A program made the translations under genes and the position numbers. 64,000 nt of DNA from NCBI GenBank assembly GCA_025060635.1, contig JANXBN010000001.1:372001-436000 (forward strand), given 5' to 3'. This DNA comes from Candidatus Kryptonium sp. GTDB taxonomy: Bacteria; Bacteroidota; Ignavibacteria; Kryptoniales; Kryptoniaceae. Below, in pieces: positions 1-10,800 of this stretch (its first letter is position 1; every line of letters begins with the position of its first letter). The notes under the pieces are model-generated. The model ran no database searches. It had not been told where the DNA came from and was given only the letters and a program-made list of their open reading frames with translations.

Positions 1-37
1 TTTAGAGTGAACAGAAAATAAATTTTGAGGTTTTATC

Positions 38-1114
38 ATGATGAATAAACTTTTTCTTTTTATCTTTGCTCTCACAACTTTTGCATTTGGGCAGGTTAGA
101 ATACAAGTTTCGGCTCCTGCTTCACTTGATCAAGTTAACATTGCTGACCTTGATATTAGCCGATTAAGTGATCTACCACTTTTATTTACTGTGACAATTA
201 CAAATTCTGGCGCGCCTACAAATTTGAAACTACGCTTTCAAGTTTTTGCGAAAGTCGGCAATGAACCAGAAGATATTTTAGTTGACGCATGGAGTTTGCC
301 GTTTACCGTTGATAGAGGGGTGTTAAGTTTTACGAATCAAGATCTTGCATCAGGGCGAACCAATATAAGAAGTGATCGCGGGAGAACTCAAATTTACGAG
401 GATAAAATAAGAAGGATAAAAGATCTTGCTCAATCAACTGGGAGATTGCCAGCAGGAAAGTATAGATTCTTAATTCAAATTTTGAATGAATCTGAATTAG
501 CAATTTTGGATTCATGGGAAAAAATTTATGAAGTGATGAATCCATCAAGAATTGATCTTGTTTCTCCTGGAGCTCAGTCCGAAGTTAGAACACAATTTCC
601 AATTTTCAAATGGTTCGCACCATATTTGAGAGAGTTTGAAATTTTAGTTTATGAAAAACTGCCAAATCAAACGACGCCCGAAGAGGTTGTTTCCGGAGAT
701 AGAAATTTGAGATGGAGATATACAACAACGGAAACGCAAGTCCAATATCCACGAGAAGCTCTTCCGCTTGAGGATGGTAAGACATATTTCTGGTATGTAA
801 AATCATATGTTCAGGGAAGTCGCGGTAGGGAAGAGGTTAGAAGTGAAATATGGAGTTTTGATGTAAGATTTGGCACAACAACACCGACGAGAATAACATT
901 TAATCTCACCTCTGAACAACAGCGAACGCTTGAGAATCTTATCAGGATTTTAAATCAAAGTGGGGATTCTGAAATTGCATCTTTGCTAAGCAGAATCGTT
1001 TCGGACCTCGTAGTTTTGATTGATGGTAGACCAGCTACACCATCGGAAGTTGAAGAGATTATCAGATTTTTAAGGGACAGAAGCAGATATGAAATAATAA
1101 TTGAAGAACAATAA
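38..1114 (+). CDS. secreted protein with FnIII-like region
   Basis: The 358-residue product starts with a hydrophobic signal peptide that probably ends near residue 19 (FAFGQ), so it should be exported. Residues about 170-275 read like a fibronectin-III-type beta-sandwich: a 'DLVSPG' opening, a 'PIFKW' strand and a 'GKTYFWYVKS' strand. The last 70 residues are probably helical and charged. Two ATG codons lie in tandem (38 and 41), and TTGAGG at 25-30 could serve either. It leads a run of four closely spaced genes ending in a CHASE2 cyclase, so a role in envelope sensing or structure is plausible. I do not recognise the family and see no catalytic motif. Confidence 0.8.
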   Translation: MMNKLFLFIFALTTFAFGQVRIQVSAPASLDQVNIADLDISRLSDLPLLFTVTITNSGAPTNLKLRFQVFAKVGNEPEDILVDAWSLPFTVDRGVLSFTNQDLASGRTNIRSDRGRTQIYEDKIRRIKDLAQSTGRLPAGKYRFLIQILNESELAILDSWEKIYEVMNPSRIDLVSPGAQSEVRTQFPIFKWFAPYLREFEILVYEKLPNQTTPEEVVSGDRNLRWRYTTTETQVQYPREALPLEDGKTYFWYVKSYVQGSRGREEVRSEIWSFDVRFGTTTPTRITFNLTSEQQRTLENLIRILNQSGDSEIASLLSRIVSDLVVLIDGRPATPSEVEEIIRFLRDRSRYEIIIEEQ

Positions 1115-1139
1115 CGAAAAACAAAGGTTGAATGGAAAA

Positions 1140-1823
1140 ATGGGGAAAGATATTTTAAAAATCGGTTTAATTTTGGGTTTTGCTGCTTTATTTTTTGGCT
1201 TTGTAAATTATGTTCCGACTATAGCGGTCGTTCAGCTTGTTAAGAATAAAGCATATCACAAACCACCTCAAATACAGGACTGGAAGGTTGCGCAAAAAGG
1301 AACCAGTCTTATATCTGGAGCGATGGTTAAAACAGAACAGAAATCTTTCCTTCTTGTTAAGTTTCTTGATGGAAGTTTTTTAAGGGTTGGGGAAAATACG
1401 GTGCTTGAAATTATAGCTGAGAATCCAAAGGGAAACTATTCACGAAAGGTCAACATTGAAAACGGTGGGGTTGATTTCAAGGTAACAAAAATTAAGGGTA
1501 AATTTGAATTCACAACTCCTCTGTCGGTTGCGACAATAAGAGGTACTGAAGGTGTTCTTTTCTCAAGCTTTGAAGCTGATACTTTGATGGTAAGAGAGGG
1601 AGCAGTTTATTTGTTTAATAGATTTTCAAATTTAAGTGAAACTGTTGAAGAGGGAGAAATTGGGATATCAACAAGAGCGGGGGAAATTGTAGTGAGAGAG
1701 ATGACCGAAGGCGAAAGAGAAAGGTCTGAAGAAATAAGAAGATCTGTTGAAAAAAGAGAAATTGAGATAAGAGGTAAAACGGGGGAAGGAAGAGAGATCA
1801 GGATTAAAATAAAAGAAAAATAA
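1140..1823 (+). CDS. FecR-domain membrane protein
   Basis: The product has one N-terminal membrane segment (about residues 8-28) followed by an extracytoplasmic FecR domain (about 45-170). That domain shows the usual order: 'GAMVKTEQKS', 'FLDGSFLRVGENT', then 'LSVATIRGTEG'. The tail is very rich in Arg and Glu. I chose ATG 1140. The frame is also open from a TTG at 1101 overlapping the previous gene, but that start puts a polar extension before the membrane segment. FecR domains act in envelope signal perception or polymer contact. No sigma factor is adjacent, so this is not a classical FecI-FecR pair. The gene lies 25 nt after its upstream neighbour and 4 nt before the next. Confidence 0.85.
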   Translation: MGKDILKIGLILGFAALFFGFVNYVPTIAVVQLVKNKAYHKPPQIQDWKVAQKGTSLISGAMVKTEQKSFLLVKFLDGSFLRVGENTVLEIIAENPKGNYSRKVNIENGGVDFKVTKIKGKFEFTTPLSVATIRGTEGVLFSSFEADTLMVREGAVYLFNRFSNLSETVEEGEIGISTRAGEIVVREMTEGERERSEEIRRSVEKREIEIRGKTGEGREIRIKIKEK

Positions 1824-1827
1824 TCCC

Positions 1828-4212
1828 ATGTCAAAAATTCTCGCTTTTTTTTGTTTATCTTTCCTTTTCACATTTATTTCCCCCGCTCAAACTAAATATA
1901 TCTTGAGCGTTGTCCCAACTCAAAGAGGTGTTAGTGGTGAGGAACTAAAGCTAAGAATTGAATTTACAAATGTGGCACAGATAATGGAAGCAAAATTGTT
2001 CTACAGAGCATCTGGAGAAAGTAGATTTAATCAAATTGAAATACCATTGTCTCGGGAAAATATTATTGTCGTGACAATCCCAGGTAAAAATGTTAAATCT
2101 CCATCACTTGAGCTTTTCCTTGAGATTATGGACAAAAATCGGGAAGTTAGTTATTTCCCAGGTAGAAGCCCAGAAGAGTTTATGCAGATACCGATCTCAG
2201 CACCTGAAGAATCTGAAGCAATTATTATCTTGAGTCCAGATAAAGGAACAAGCGTCCGTTTAGAAGAACTAATCATCTCTGCTTCACTTATAGGGGTTGA
2301 GAATTTTGATCCTGAAAAAACTCAGATCTTGTTTAACAATGTTGATGTGACAAACTTATCGGTAATTTCCCCGGAGCTTGTCACTTTCATACCTGATAAT
2401 GTTAATTTTCAGGTGAAACCAGGCGTTCAAAGAGCTACTATAATTTTAAGAGATAGAGCGAATAAGGTTGTCGCGCGGACATCTTGGGAATTTACGGTCA
2501 TCTCACCAGTTGAAGTTGAGCGGAGGGAACGAGCAATTAATTACGGAGCGAATTTAGAAATTGAAGTAAGACAAGAGTCGGTTAAAAATCGTGGATATTT
2601 TTATATAAGGGGAAGGGGAAATTTTAACAGCAGTTATAGGTTTTTAAGTCTTAATACAAATTTATATCTCACAACTGAAGAACGAAGCAACATCCAACCA
2701 CAGCATAGATTTTGGGTTGAGGGCAATTTATCTGATTGGGTTAGATTAGGCTTTGGGGATGTTTATCCAAATTTCTCAACGCTCGTGTTAAGTGGGTATA
2801 GGGTTAGGGGGTTTTATGGTAAACTTGATTTAAGATACTTCCAAATTGAGGTCGTAAGCGGTGAGGTGATGAGAAAAGTTGAAGGTTCGTTGTTGAGAGA
2901 AATACCGATTGACAGTTTAAGAGGAACATTACCACAAAATAGCATTTATGATAGCACAACTAGGAAGGTTCGTATTTATAATTATGGCACATATAGTAGG
3001 AATCTTTTCGCTATAAAGCCAGCTTTAAAATTTGGGCGGAATTTTGAACTTGGTTTTTCATATCTTGTTTCTGAAGATGATAAAACATCAATAAAGTTTG
3101 GAGGAAATCCACAACGAAATATCGTGCTCGGCTCAAACCTATTGCTTTCGCTTGATAATCAAAGAGCAGAAATAAGAGCACAAGGTGCTTTGAGCATAAG
3201 AAATGAGAATTTGAAGGCGAAAAGTTGGACTAATCAAGATATTGATTCACTTTTCAAAGATACGCCCGACTTAAGGGACAATCTTAAAAAATATCGCCCA
3301 TTGATTGAAAAATTTGTTCCCATAAATCAGTATGTGGTTCCCATAAATCCACTTGGGCTTTCTTCCCTTGCTTATGAACTCGGCTTGAATTTAAATTATT
3401 TCGGAAACCTTTTTAAGTTTGATTACATCTTTCACGGAAATGAGTATTTATCTTTTGGTCAACCATATTTAAGGCAAGATATACAAGGGTTTAGAATTTT
3501 TGATAGATTGAGATTGTTAAAGAATCAGGTGTTTCTGACATTGAGATTTGAAAATTTAAGAGACAATACAAGAAACCAGCGCGATTATACTACAAAATTT
3601 GTCACATGGGAAGTTTCCGCAATGTATTCCCCGCTTATGAATTTTCCGAATTTGGCTTTAACATATTCACAATCAACGAGCGATAATGGTTTGCCTTTTA
3701 ATGATACGCTTAGAGCGATGAATGTCAAAATAAACAAGCTGAGTTTTGATGTAAGTTATAACTTTGAATATATCTTCAGAAACAGAGTTAATTTCGCTTT
3801 TTCTGTATCTGGTTCTGATGATAAAACGATCTTGAACTCGGATTTTAGTAATGTAAATTTTGTTCTTTCGCTGTATTCGGACATTCGTGAAAACCTGCGA
3901 GGTAATTTCATTTTTAGTTTCAATAATTCAAAGTTCAAGAAAGCAGTTTTTGGTTCAGGGAATAGATTTATCGGAAATCGTGATGAGAGATTCAATTATG
4001 TTTCGTTTGGCGGTGGAGCTGATTATAGAATCGGAAAGGCGCGTGTTTGGGGTAACCTTGCACCAAGTTTTGGGGATCTGAAGCGACTTTACATTTATTT
4101 TGGTGGATCTTATGAATTTGCTCAAAATCAGAGTTTAAATTTAAACTGCAACCTGTTGTTTTATAACTATCTTGATGTGGTTGCGTATTTAACTTACAAA
4201 ATATCTTTTTGA
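1828..4212 (+). CDS. probable outer-membrane beta-barrel protein
   Basis: This 794-residue protein has a signal peptide (residues 1-20, ending FISPAQ). An N-terminal half of about 220 residues looks like beta-sandwich repeats ('LIISASLIGVENFDPEKTQI', 'IILRDRANKVVARTSWEF'). The C-terminal 550 residues have alternating polar and aromatic residues and end in Phe (LTYKISF), as outer-membrane barrels often do. I do not recognise a named family. It lies 4 nt after the FecR gene and 3 nt before the CHASE2 cyclase, so the three are almost certainly co-transcribed. A role as the outer-membrane partner of the sensory proteins is inference. Confidence 0.8.
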   Translation: MSKILAFFCLSFLFTFISPAQTKYILSVVPTQRGVSGEELKLRIEFTNVAQIMEAKLFYRASGESRFNQIEIPLSRENIIVVTIPGKNVKSPSLELFLEIMDKNREVSYFPGRSPEEFMQIPISAPEESEAIIILSPDKGTSVRLEELIISASLIGVENFDPEKTQILFNNVDVTNLSVISPELVTFIPDNVNFQVKPGVQRATIILRDRANKVVARTSWEFTVISPVEVERRERAINYGANLEIEVRQESVKNRGYFYIRGRGNFNSSYRFLSLNTNLYLTTEERSNIQPQHRFWVEGNLSDWVRLGFGDVYPNFSTLVLSGYRVRGFYGKLDLRYFQIEVVSGEVMRKVEGSLLREIPIDSLRGTLPQNSIYDSTTRKVRIYNYGTYSRNLFAIKPALKFGRNFELGFSYLVSEDDKTSIKFGGNPQRNIVLGSNLLLSLDNQRAEIRAQGALSIRNENLKAKSWTNQDIDSLFKDTPDLRDNLKKYRPLIEKFVPINQYVVPINPLGLSSLAYELGLNLNYFGNLFKFDYIFHGNEYLSFGQPYLRQDIQGFRIFDRLRLLKNQVFLTLRFENLRDNTRNQRDYTTKFVTWEVSAMYSPLMNFPNLALTYSQSTSDNGLPFNDTLRAMNVKINKLSFDVSYNFEYIFRNRVNFAFSVSGSDDKTILNSDFSNVNFVLSLYSDIRENLRGNFIFSFNNSKFKKAVFGSGNRFIGNRDERFNYVSFGGGADYRIGKARVWGNLAPSFGDLKRLYIYFGGSYEFAQNQSLNLNCNLLFYNYLDVVAYLTYKISF

Positions 4213-4215
4213 GAA

Positions 4216-6219
4216 ATGGATAAAAGAGCCCGATATGATATTTTAAAAATTTCTCTGTTAGTTGCTTTTTTAAGCGCTGTAATTTCGTTTTTCACTGCTG
4301 AATACATTCCCGTTTTGAAAGGGGTTGAATTAAAAACTATAGATTTACGATTTAATTACAGGGGTGTTGTTCCAAATTTTGCTGATTTATCTGATGTCGT
4401 TATTGTTTCAATTGATGAATCATCTCTTGATAGAGCTCCGGATAAATGGCCGTGGCCGAGGAATTATTATGCGAGATTATTAAGAAATCTTAAAAGAGCT
4501 GGTGCCAAAATTGTGGCTTTTGATATAAACTTTGACTCTCCCGATAGAGATCCTCAAAGTGATAGGGAATTCAGAAAAGCAATTGAAGAATTTGGAAATG
4601 TTGTTCTCGCGGGGCGCGAAACAAGAGGCGTGGTTATGAAAGGCAAAATTGTAGAAACAAAAAATTTATTAAGAAACATTTTCATCGGAACGCCAGGATC
4701 TCAGCCTGGAATAGTTGAGATTTTGCGCGATCACGATGGTGTCTGTAGAAGATATCTACCTGTTTTTTCGGTTGGGGATACGATTTTTCCGAGCTTTGGA
4801 ACTGCGGTTTTGCTTTTATACTACGGATTAACAATTGATTCAATTTATGATTTACCGCCTAAAAATCCTTTTGAAAATGGAACTTTTAAATTCGGAAGTT
4901 TAGAGATCCCGAAATTTGATGATAAAACTTGGCTTATAAATTTTGCTGGACCTGCGGGAAGTTTCAAATATATAAGTTTTATTGATGTCCTTGACGATAA
5001 GGAATTCAAGACAAAAGATGAACTGGAGTATGGAGATATAAACACATTTGATAATCCTGATTATGGGCTTTTGTATGATAATGTTTTCAAAGATAAAATT
5101 GTAATCGTTGGAAGCGCAGTTCCAGAGTTTAAGGGTGAACTTAGTGATCTTTTACCGAGTCCGTTTGTAAAGGACGAAAGCAATCTAATGTATGGAGTTG
5201 AAATCCACGCAAATGCAATTTCAACCGTTCTTGAGCAAAAGTTTATTGCGAAAACTTCGGGGTTTGTTTCATTTTTGATAATTTTCATCTTTTCTCTTTT
5301 AAGTTTTGTTTTATCTATTGCGGTTAGACATTTGAAAGTTCGTTTTGAAATCATTGCAGAAATTTTTGGAATTTTAAGCTTATTTCTTCTTTTTGCGATA
5401 TGGGCTTATGTCACTGTACTTGCTTTTAAAGTTAACCTAATTCTTCCAGCTATTTCCCCTGTTCTTGGGGCTTCTGTTGCGTATATTGGTTCGGTTGTTT
5501 ATCAGTATTTAACTGAACGGAAACAGAAGAAAATTATAAAAACTATATTCAGCTATTATGTCCATCCATCGGTTGTGAATCAGCTTATTTCAAATCCTGA
5601 GGTTGTTCGTTTGGGTGGTGAAAAGAGAGAGATGACGGTTTTATTCACCGATCTATGGAATTTTACGACGATAAGCGAAGCATATCCACCTGAATTTATT
5701 TTCAACTTTTTGAATGAGTATTTTGAGGTAATGACAAAGGTAATTTTTAGATACGGTGGAACTCTTGATAAATATATTGGGGATGCAATTGTTGCTTTCT
5801 GGGGCGCACCGATCTATTACGAAGATCATGCGTTGAGGGCGTGTCTTTGTGCTTTAAAGATGCAATTTGAGCTTGAAAAATTGAGAGTTAAATGGGAAAA
5901 GGAAGGGAAACCTTTACTCTATATGAGAATTGGAATTAACACAGGAGAAATGATTGTTGGAAATATCGGTGGTTATGGTAGGTTTAATTACACAGTTATA
6001 GGGGATAGTGTAAACCTTGGGGCACGACTTGAGGCGATAAATAAAGAATTTGGGACGAACATAATTATAAGTGAATATACTTACGAGAAAGTTAAGGATT
6101 ACTTTAATGTCAGGGAAATTGGCGAGATAACCTTAAAGGGAAAGACGAAGTCAGTGAAAATTTATGAACTTCTTGATGTTTTAATTTCAGAGAAGAAACT
6201 TATCAAGATTATGGACTGA
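4216..6219 (+). CDS. CHASE2-domain class III adenylate cyclase
   Basis: The order is an N-terminal membrane segment (about 10-30), an extracytoplasmic CHASE2 sensor (about 35-335, with 'VVIVSIDESSLD' and 'KWPWPRNYYARLL'), three membrane helices (about 345-440) and a cytoplasmic class III cyclase (about 465-655). The catalytic set looks complete: metal ligands D479 (FTDLWNF) and D523 (YIGDAI), purine-selecting K519 and D597, and transition-state N600 and R604 (NLGARLEA). Lys plus Asp at the purine positions predicts ATP as substrate, hence cAMP. The gene follows the beta-barrel gene after 3 nt and ends 11 nt inside the convergent coaX. The signal sensed by CHASE2 is unknown. Confidence 0.92.
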   Translation: MDKRARYDILKISLLVAFLSAVISFFTAEYIPVLKGVELKTIDLRFNYRGVVPNFADLSDVVIVSIDESSLDRAPDKWPWPRNYYARLLRNLKRAGAKIVAFDINFDSPDRDPQSDREFRKAIEEFGNVVLAGRETRGVVMKGKIVETKNLLRNIFIGTPGSQPGIVEILRDHDGVCRRYLPVFSVGDTIFPSFGTAVLLLYYGLTIDSIYDLPPKNPFENGTFKFGSLEIPKFDDKTWLINFAGPAGSFKYISFIDVLDDKEFKTKDELEYGDINTFDNPDYGLLYDNVFKDKIVIVGSAVPEFKGELSDLLPSPFVKDESNLMYGVEIHANAISTVLEQKFIAKTSGFVSFLIIFIFSLLSFVLSIAVRHLKVRFEIIAEIFGILSLFLLFAIWAYVTVLAFKVNLILPAISPVLGASVAYIGSVVYQYLTERKQKKIIKTIFSYYVHPSVVNQLISNPEVVRLGGEKREMTVLFTDLWNFTTISEAYPPEFIFNFLNEYFEVMTKVIFRYGGTLDKYIGDAIVAFWGAPIYYEDHALRACLCALKMQFELEKLRVKWEKEGKPLLYMRIGINTGEMIVGNIGGYGRFNYTVIGDSVNLGARLEAINKEFGTNIIISEYTYEKVKDYFNVREIGEITLKGKTKSVKIYELLDVLISEKKLIKIMD

Positions 6220-6991
6220 AAACTTTGTTTTTCACTCTGTTGTAAATTATATAAATTCCGTCAAGGACTAGTGAAGGTTCGTAGAAATCAATTACATTTG
6301 TTTTCTCTATTATCGCTTTTGCAAGTCCACCAGTTGCGATAACTTTTGCGTGCTGACCTATGATGTTTTTAATTCTTTTTATCATCCCTTCCATTGCGTC
6401 AACAGCGCCGTACATTATTCCAGATTGCATGCTTGAAACTGTGTTTGTTCCTATGACGCTTTTGGGGAAGTGAAGTTCAATTTTAGGTAATTTTGCAGCT
6501 CTTCGGTGGAGTTCTGCTGCGCTTGTTTCAATTCCAGGTGCTATTACTCCACCGAGATATTCTCCATTTTCTGAAACAACATCGTAAGTTGTCGCTGTTC
6601 CGAAATCAACGATGATCACAGGACCACCATATTTTGTATATCCTGCCACCGCATTACATAACCTGTCTGCTCCAACTGCACTTGGATCATCATATAAAAT
6701 TTTTATTCCAAGATCTAAATCAGATGAAACGATCACTGGATCTGTCTTGAAATGTTTTTGGCTCATCCAAACGAAGACATCAGTAAGATTTGGGACAACG
6801 GATGAGATCCCAACGCCGGTTATCTCTTCTATGTTCACATTTGCGTCGTTGCAGAAAAACTTAACTAAAAGCCAAGTTTCGTCCTCAGTCCTTGTTATCA
6901 AACTTGAAACTCTCCAATCGTGGAGCAATTCCCCGTCCTTGTAGATTCCAAAAACGGTATGCGTGTTTCCTATGTCAATTGCCAGAAGCAT
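6209..6991 (-). CDS. coaX: type III pantothenate kinase
   Basis: CoaX phosphorylates pantothenate with ATP, the first step of coenzyme A synthesis, in the cytosol. The N-terminal phosphate-binding motif '[11 protein letters not shown]' and the inner motifs '[13 protein letters not shown]', '[12 protein letters not shown]' and '[11 protein letters not shown]' are all present, and the 260-residue length is normal. I chose ATG 6991, because the family begins directly with the IGNT motif. A TTG at 7015 would add only eight residues. The start overlaps the end of arsC by 17 nt, implying translational coupling in the dnaE-trxA-arsC-coaX run. It converges with the cyclase gene, overlapping by 11 nt. 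Confidence 0.95.
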   Translation of the reverse strand: MLLAIDIGNTHTVFGIYKDGELLHDWRVSSLITRTEDETWLLVKFFCNDANVNIEEITGVGISSVVPNLTDVFVWMSQKHFKTDPVIVSSDLDLGIKILYDDPSAVGADRLCNAVAGYTKYGGPVIIVDFGTATTYDVVSENGEYLGGVIAPGIETSAAELHRRAAKLPKIELHFPKSVIGTNTVSSMQSGIMYGAVDAMEGMIKRIKNIIGQHAKVIATGGLAKAIIEKTNVIDFYEPSLVLDGIYIIYNRVKNKVFSP

Positions 6992-7421
6992 TTTCAAGTT
7001 GAGATTTTGTTTCAATTTCTTTTATGAAAGCAATTATATGCTCTTTAATTTCATCTCTAACTTTTCTAAAAACTTTCATTCTTTCTTCCCTTGTTCCCCT
7101 TGCCTCGGCGGGATCTTCAAAACTCCAGTGGATTTTTCTAACTTGCCCGGGAAAATTTGGACATACTTCCTTAGCTCTATCGCAAACAGTTATCACATAA
7201 TCAAAGTTTTGATCAATAAATTCATTTACGCTTTTTGATCTATGGTTTGAGATATCTATTCCAATTTCTTTCATTGCTTCAATTGCAAGTGGATGGACAA
7301 ATGATGGATTAGTTCCAGCGGAGAAAACCTCAAATTTGTTGTCGCCAAAATGTCTCAATAAACCTTCTGCCATTTGGCTTCTGCAGGAGTTTCCAGTGCA
7401 GAGAAATAGAACTTTTATCAT
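6975..7421 (-). CDS. arsC: thioredoxin-coupled arsenate reductase
   Basis: This 148-residue protein has the low-molecular-weight phosphatase fold. The P-loop near the N-terminus is '[14 protein letters not shown]' (CX5R, nucleophile Cys8). The two further cysteines of thioredoxin-type ArsC lie in '[13 protein letters not shown]', and the late 'FEDPAE' loop supplies the general acid. Together these fit arsenate reduction to arsenite through a three-cysteine relay recycled by thioredoxin. No arsR, arsB or acr3 is adjacent, but trxA lies immediately upstream. A protein tyrosine phosphatase is the alternative, made less likely by the second cysteine pair. Confidence 0.9.
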   Translation of the reverse strand: MIKVLFLCTGNSCRSQMAEGLLRHFGDNKFEVFSAGTNPSFVHPLAIEAMKEIGIDISNHRSKSVNEFIDQNFDYVITVCDRAKEVCPNFPGQVRKIHWSFEDPAEARGTREERMKVFRKVRDEIKEHIIAFIKEIETKSQLENASGN

Positions 7422-7440
7422 TTTTCTCGCTCTTTTTAGT

Positions 7441-7477
7441 TAATTAAAAAATAAAAGGGAGACGCTTCGGTCTCCCT
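7441..7477 (-). terminator. intrinsic terminator after trxA
   Basis: Positions 7457-7463 (gggagac) pair with 7470-7476 (gtctccc) around a 6-nt loop. On the minus strand the stem is followed by a T-rich stretch (7456 back to 7441). It lies just after the trxA stop and before arsC, so it should end or reduce transcription between the two genes. Confidence 0.85.
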
Positions 7478-7483
7478 ATTATT

Positions 7484-7819
7484 TTATACTGGCATAAGAT
7501 ATTTTTCAAGTCGTGCGAGGAGATTTTTCTTTGGCATTGCTCCAACTATTTGCTCAATTACGCGACCGTTTTGGAACAGTAAGAGCGTTGGAATGCTCAT
7601 TATTCCATATTTCATTGCTGTTTTTGGATTATAGTCAACATTTAGTTTCCCGACCTTTAATCTGTCAGCATATTCATTTGCTATTTCCTCAACTATTGGA
7701 GCGATCATTCTGCAAGGGGCACACCATTCAGCCCAGAAATCAACGAGAACGAGTTTGTCAGATTTAAGGACTTCATCTTCAAAGTTTTGATCATTGAGTT
7801 CAATAATTTTTTTCGCCAT
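7484..7819 (-). CDS. trxA: thioredoxin
   Basis: This is a 111-residue cytosolic thioredoxin with the 'WAEWCAPCR' active site and the cis-proline loop '[10 protein letters not shown]'. It reduces disulfides in client proteins, plausibly including the neighbouring thioredoxin-dependent ArsC. An AAAGGTGAT sequence upstream of the ATG gives a reasonable ribosome-binding site. It lies 16 nt after dnaE and is followed by a strong terminator. Confidence 0.96.
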   Translation of the reverse strand: MAKKIIELNDQNFEDEVLKSDKLVLVDFWAEWCAPCRMIAPIVEEIANEYADRLKVGKLNVDYNPKTAMKYGIMSIPTLLLFQNGRVIEQIVGAMPKKNLLARLEKYLMPV

Positions 7820-7835
7820 TTCATCACCTTTTAGT

Positions 7836-10800
7836 TTATTTTGGAATTAGTTTAACACTTTTTTCCCCGAACAATTCTCTTAAACCATTTATTAAATCAG
7901 CAGATGGATTGATGAAAGCATGGGGTATTTCAAATCTTTGAGTTATTGTTCCTTCATCCATAACATCAATTTCTATCAAGCAATTTCCCTCATCGCAATT
8001 TTTAATAAGTTCCGTGAGTTTTTCAACCTTTTCAGGCGGTTCATTTTTATCTACGAAAGTGATGATTTTGTAAGTGAAGTTTTCCCTTACTTCTTCAAGT
8101 GGATAGACCTCTTTAACTGTGATCCTTAGAGAATTGCCTTGTTTTTTCGCTTCACCAACGATTAGAACGAGACCTTCAATATAAAGATATCTTGAGTAAT
8201 TTTTATAAACTTCGCTGAAAGCAACGCACTCAGCTTTACCAGTGAAATCTTCAAGCTCAAAAATTAACATTTGATTCTTGTTTTTATCAAGTTTGGTTTC
8301 CATATCCGTTATGACTCCGCAGGCGCGAACGATCTGTCCATCTGTGACAGAGTCAACATTGCCAAGTTTTACTGTTGAAAATGTTTCAACTTCATCAAGA
8401 TATCTCATCAATGGATGCCCTGAGACATAAAATCCTAAAACATTTTTTTCATAGGAAAGTTTTTCCATTTCACTCCATGGGTTCACATCTGGAAGTGGAG
8501 GATAATTCTCTACATTTGCTTCACTGCTGAAAAAGCCAAATAAATCGGATTGTCCATTTTTCATACCTACTTTGACTTTTTCCCCGTAATTCATCGCTAT
8601 CTCAATAGATTTTAAAAGTTGCGCCCTATGGCCACAATTAAGCGAGTCAAAAGCTCCTGCTTGAATTAAGCTTTCAATTGCTCTTTTATTAACAACTCTT
8701 AGATCAACTCTTGCGCAGAAGTCAAACAAATTTTTAAATTTTCCACCTTCGTTTCTAACTCGGATTATCTCATTTACGGCGTTTTCACCGACATTTTTAA
8801 TTGCACCAAGCCCAAATCTAATCGTTTTTTGATCTATAACTGTAAAATCAAGGTTGCTTTCGTTGACATCTGGAGGCAACACTTTAATTCCCATTCTTCT
8901 ACAATCATCAATAAATTGAACTATTTTGTCAGTGTTGTTCAACTCGCTTGACATTGTCGCAGCCATGAATTCTGCAGGATAGTGAGCTTTTAGGTATGCT
9001 GTTTGATACGCAAGATAGGCATAGGCAACGGCGTGGCTTTTGTTGAAACCATAAGATGCGAATTTTTCAAGCATATCAAAAATTTCTTCGGCAGTTTTTC
9101 TATCTATTCCATTTTTAACTGCTCCTTCAATGAACTCGTCTCTTTGCTTTGCCATAAGTTCTTTGTCCTTTTTGCCCATCGCTCTTCTCATAAGGTCTGC
9201 CTTTGCAAGCGAAAATCCGGCAATTTGATTTGCAATTTGCATCACTTGCTCCTGATAAACAACGATTCCGAAAGTTTCTTTCAAAATTGGTTCAAGTTTT
9301 GGATGAAGGTATTCAACAGGTTTTCTTCCGTGTTTTCGCTCAATGTAATCGTCAATCATGTCCATTGGACCAGGTCTGTAAAGAGCATTCATCGCAGCTA
9401 GGTCTTGGATGTTTGTAGGTTTTAATCTTCTTAGATATTCCTGCATCCCGAAACTTTCAAATTGGAAAACCCCAACCGTTTTGCCTTCGCCGAGAAGTTG
9501 ATATGTTTTCTTATCGTCAAGTGGTATCTCGTCTATATTAATCTCAATCCCATAGTTTTGCTTTATAAGTTTTAAGGTGTTAACTATAACCGTTAATGTC
9601 CTTAGGCCAAGCATGTCAACTTTCAAAAGTCCAGCTTTTTCAAGGTAATCTTTGTCGTATTGAGTCATTAATTCAGTTTGCGGGGTTTGATAAAGCGGGA
9701 CATAGTCGCTTATATCTCCTGGTGCGATCACAATTCCAGCGGCATGGGTTGATGGATGACGGTTTAAACCTTCAAGAATAAGTGCATATTTGACAAGTTC
9801 TTTTAATTTCGGGTCAGTTGTATTTTTAAGCCATTCAAGCTCTGGTTGCTCAAGTGCTTCACTTAATGGTAAGGGTTTGCCTTGATGAACTGGGATATTT
9901 TTTGTAATTGAGTCAACTGTTTGAAGTGAAATTCCCAAAACTCTTGCTACGTCTCTTATTACAGCACGAGATGAAAGGGTTCCAAATGTGACTATCTGTG
10001 CGACGGATTTTTCCCCGTATTTTTTCTTAACATATTCAATTACAAGTTCCCTTTTGTCATCGGCAAAGTCAACATCAATATCTGGCATTGAAACTCGCTC
10101 TGGGTTTAAGAACCTTTCAAAAAGTAAGCCATATTTCAATGGATCAATGTTTGTAATTCCAAGTGCATAAGAAACTATTGAACCTGCAGCAGAACCGCGA
10201 CCTGGACCAACAGCGACGCCCATTTTTCGCGCCTGACTTATGAAGTCGTGAACTATAAGAAAGTATGTTGAAAAGCCCATTCTCTTTATTACATCAAGTT
10301 CGTATCTAAACCTGTCTTCAATTTCTTTTGTTATCGTTTTATATCTTTTTTGTAGCCCTTCTAAGGCGAGTTTTTCAAGGTATTCGTCGGGGGTTTTAAC
10401 TTCCGCATCTTCGGGGATCGGAAAATGGGGAAGATAATTTTTGCCAAGTTCAATTTCAAGATTACATTTATCTGCTATCTCAAGCGTTGTTTCAATCGCT
10501 TCCGGGAAATCTTTGAAGGCTTGATACATTTCTTCAGCGCTTTTAAAATAAACCTGGTCTGTTCCATATTTAAGTTGGTAAATATCTTTTACCGAGTTCT
10601 TATCTTGAATTGATATAAAGATGTTGTGAGGTAGCGCGTGTTCTTGCTTAATGTAGTGACAATCGTTCGTTGCAACAAGCTTTATTCCGAGCTCTTTTGA
10701 AAGGCGTGGCATTCCTTGTAAAACGGGTTGTTCTTTATCTATAAAATGATTTTGAATTTCAAGATAAAAATCATCGCCGAAAAGTTCTTTAAATTTCATT

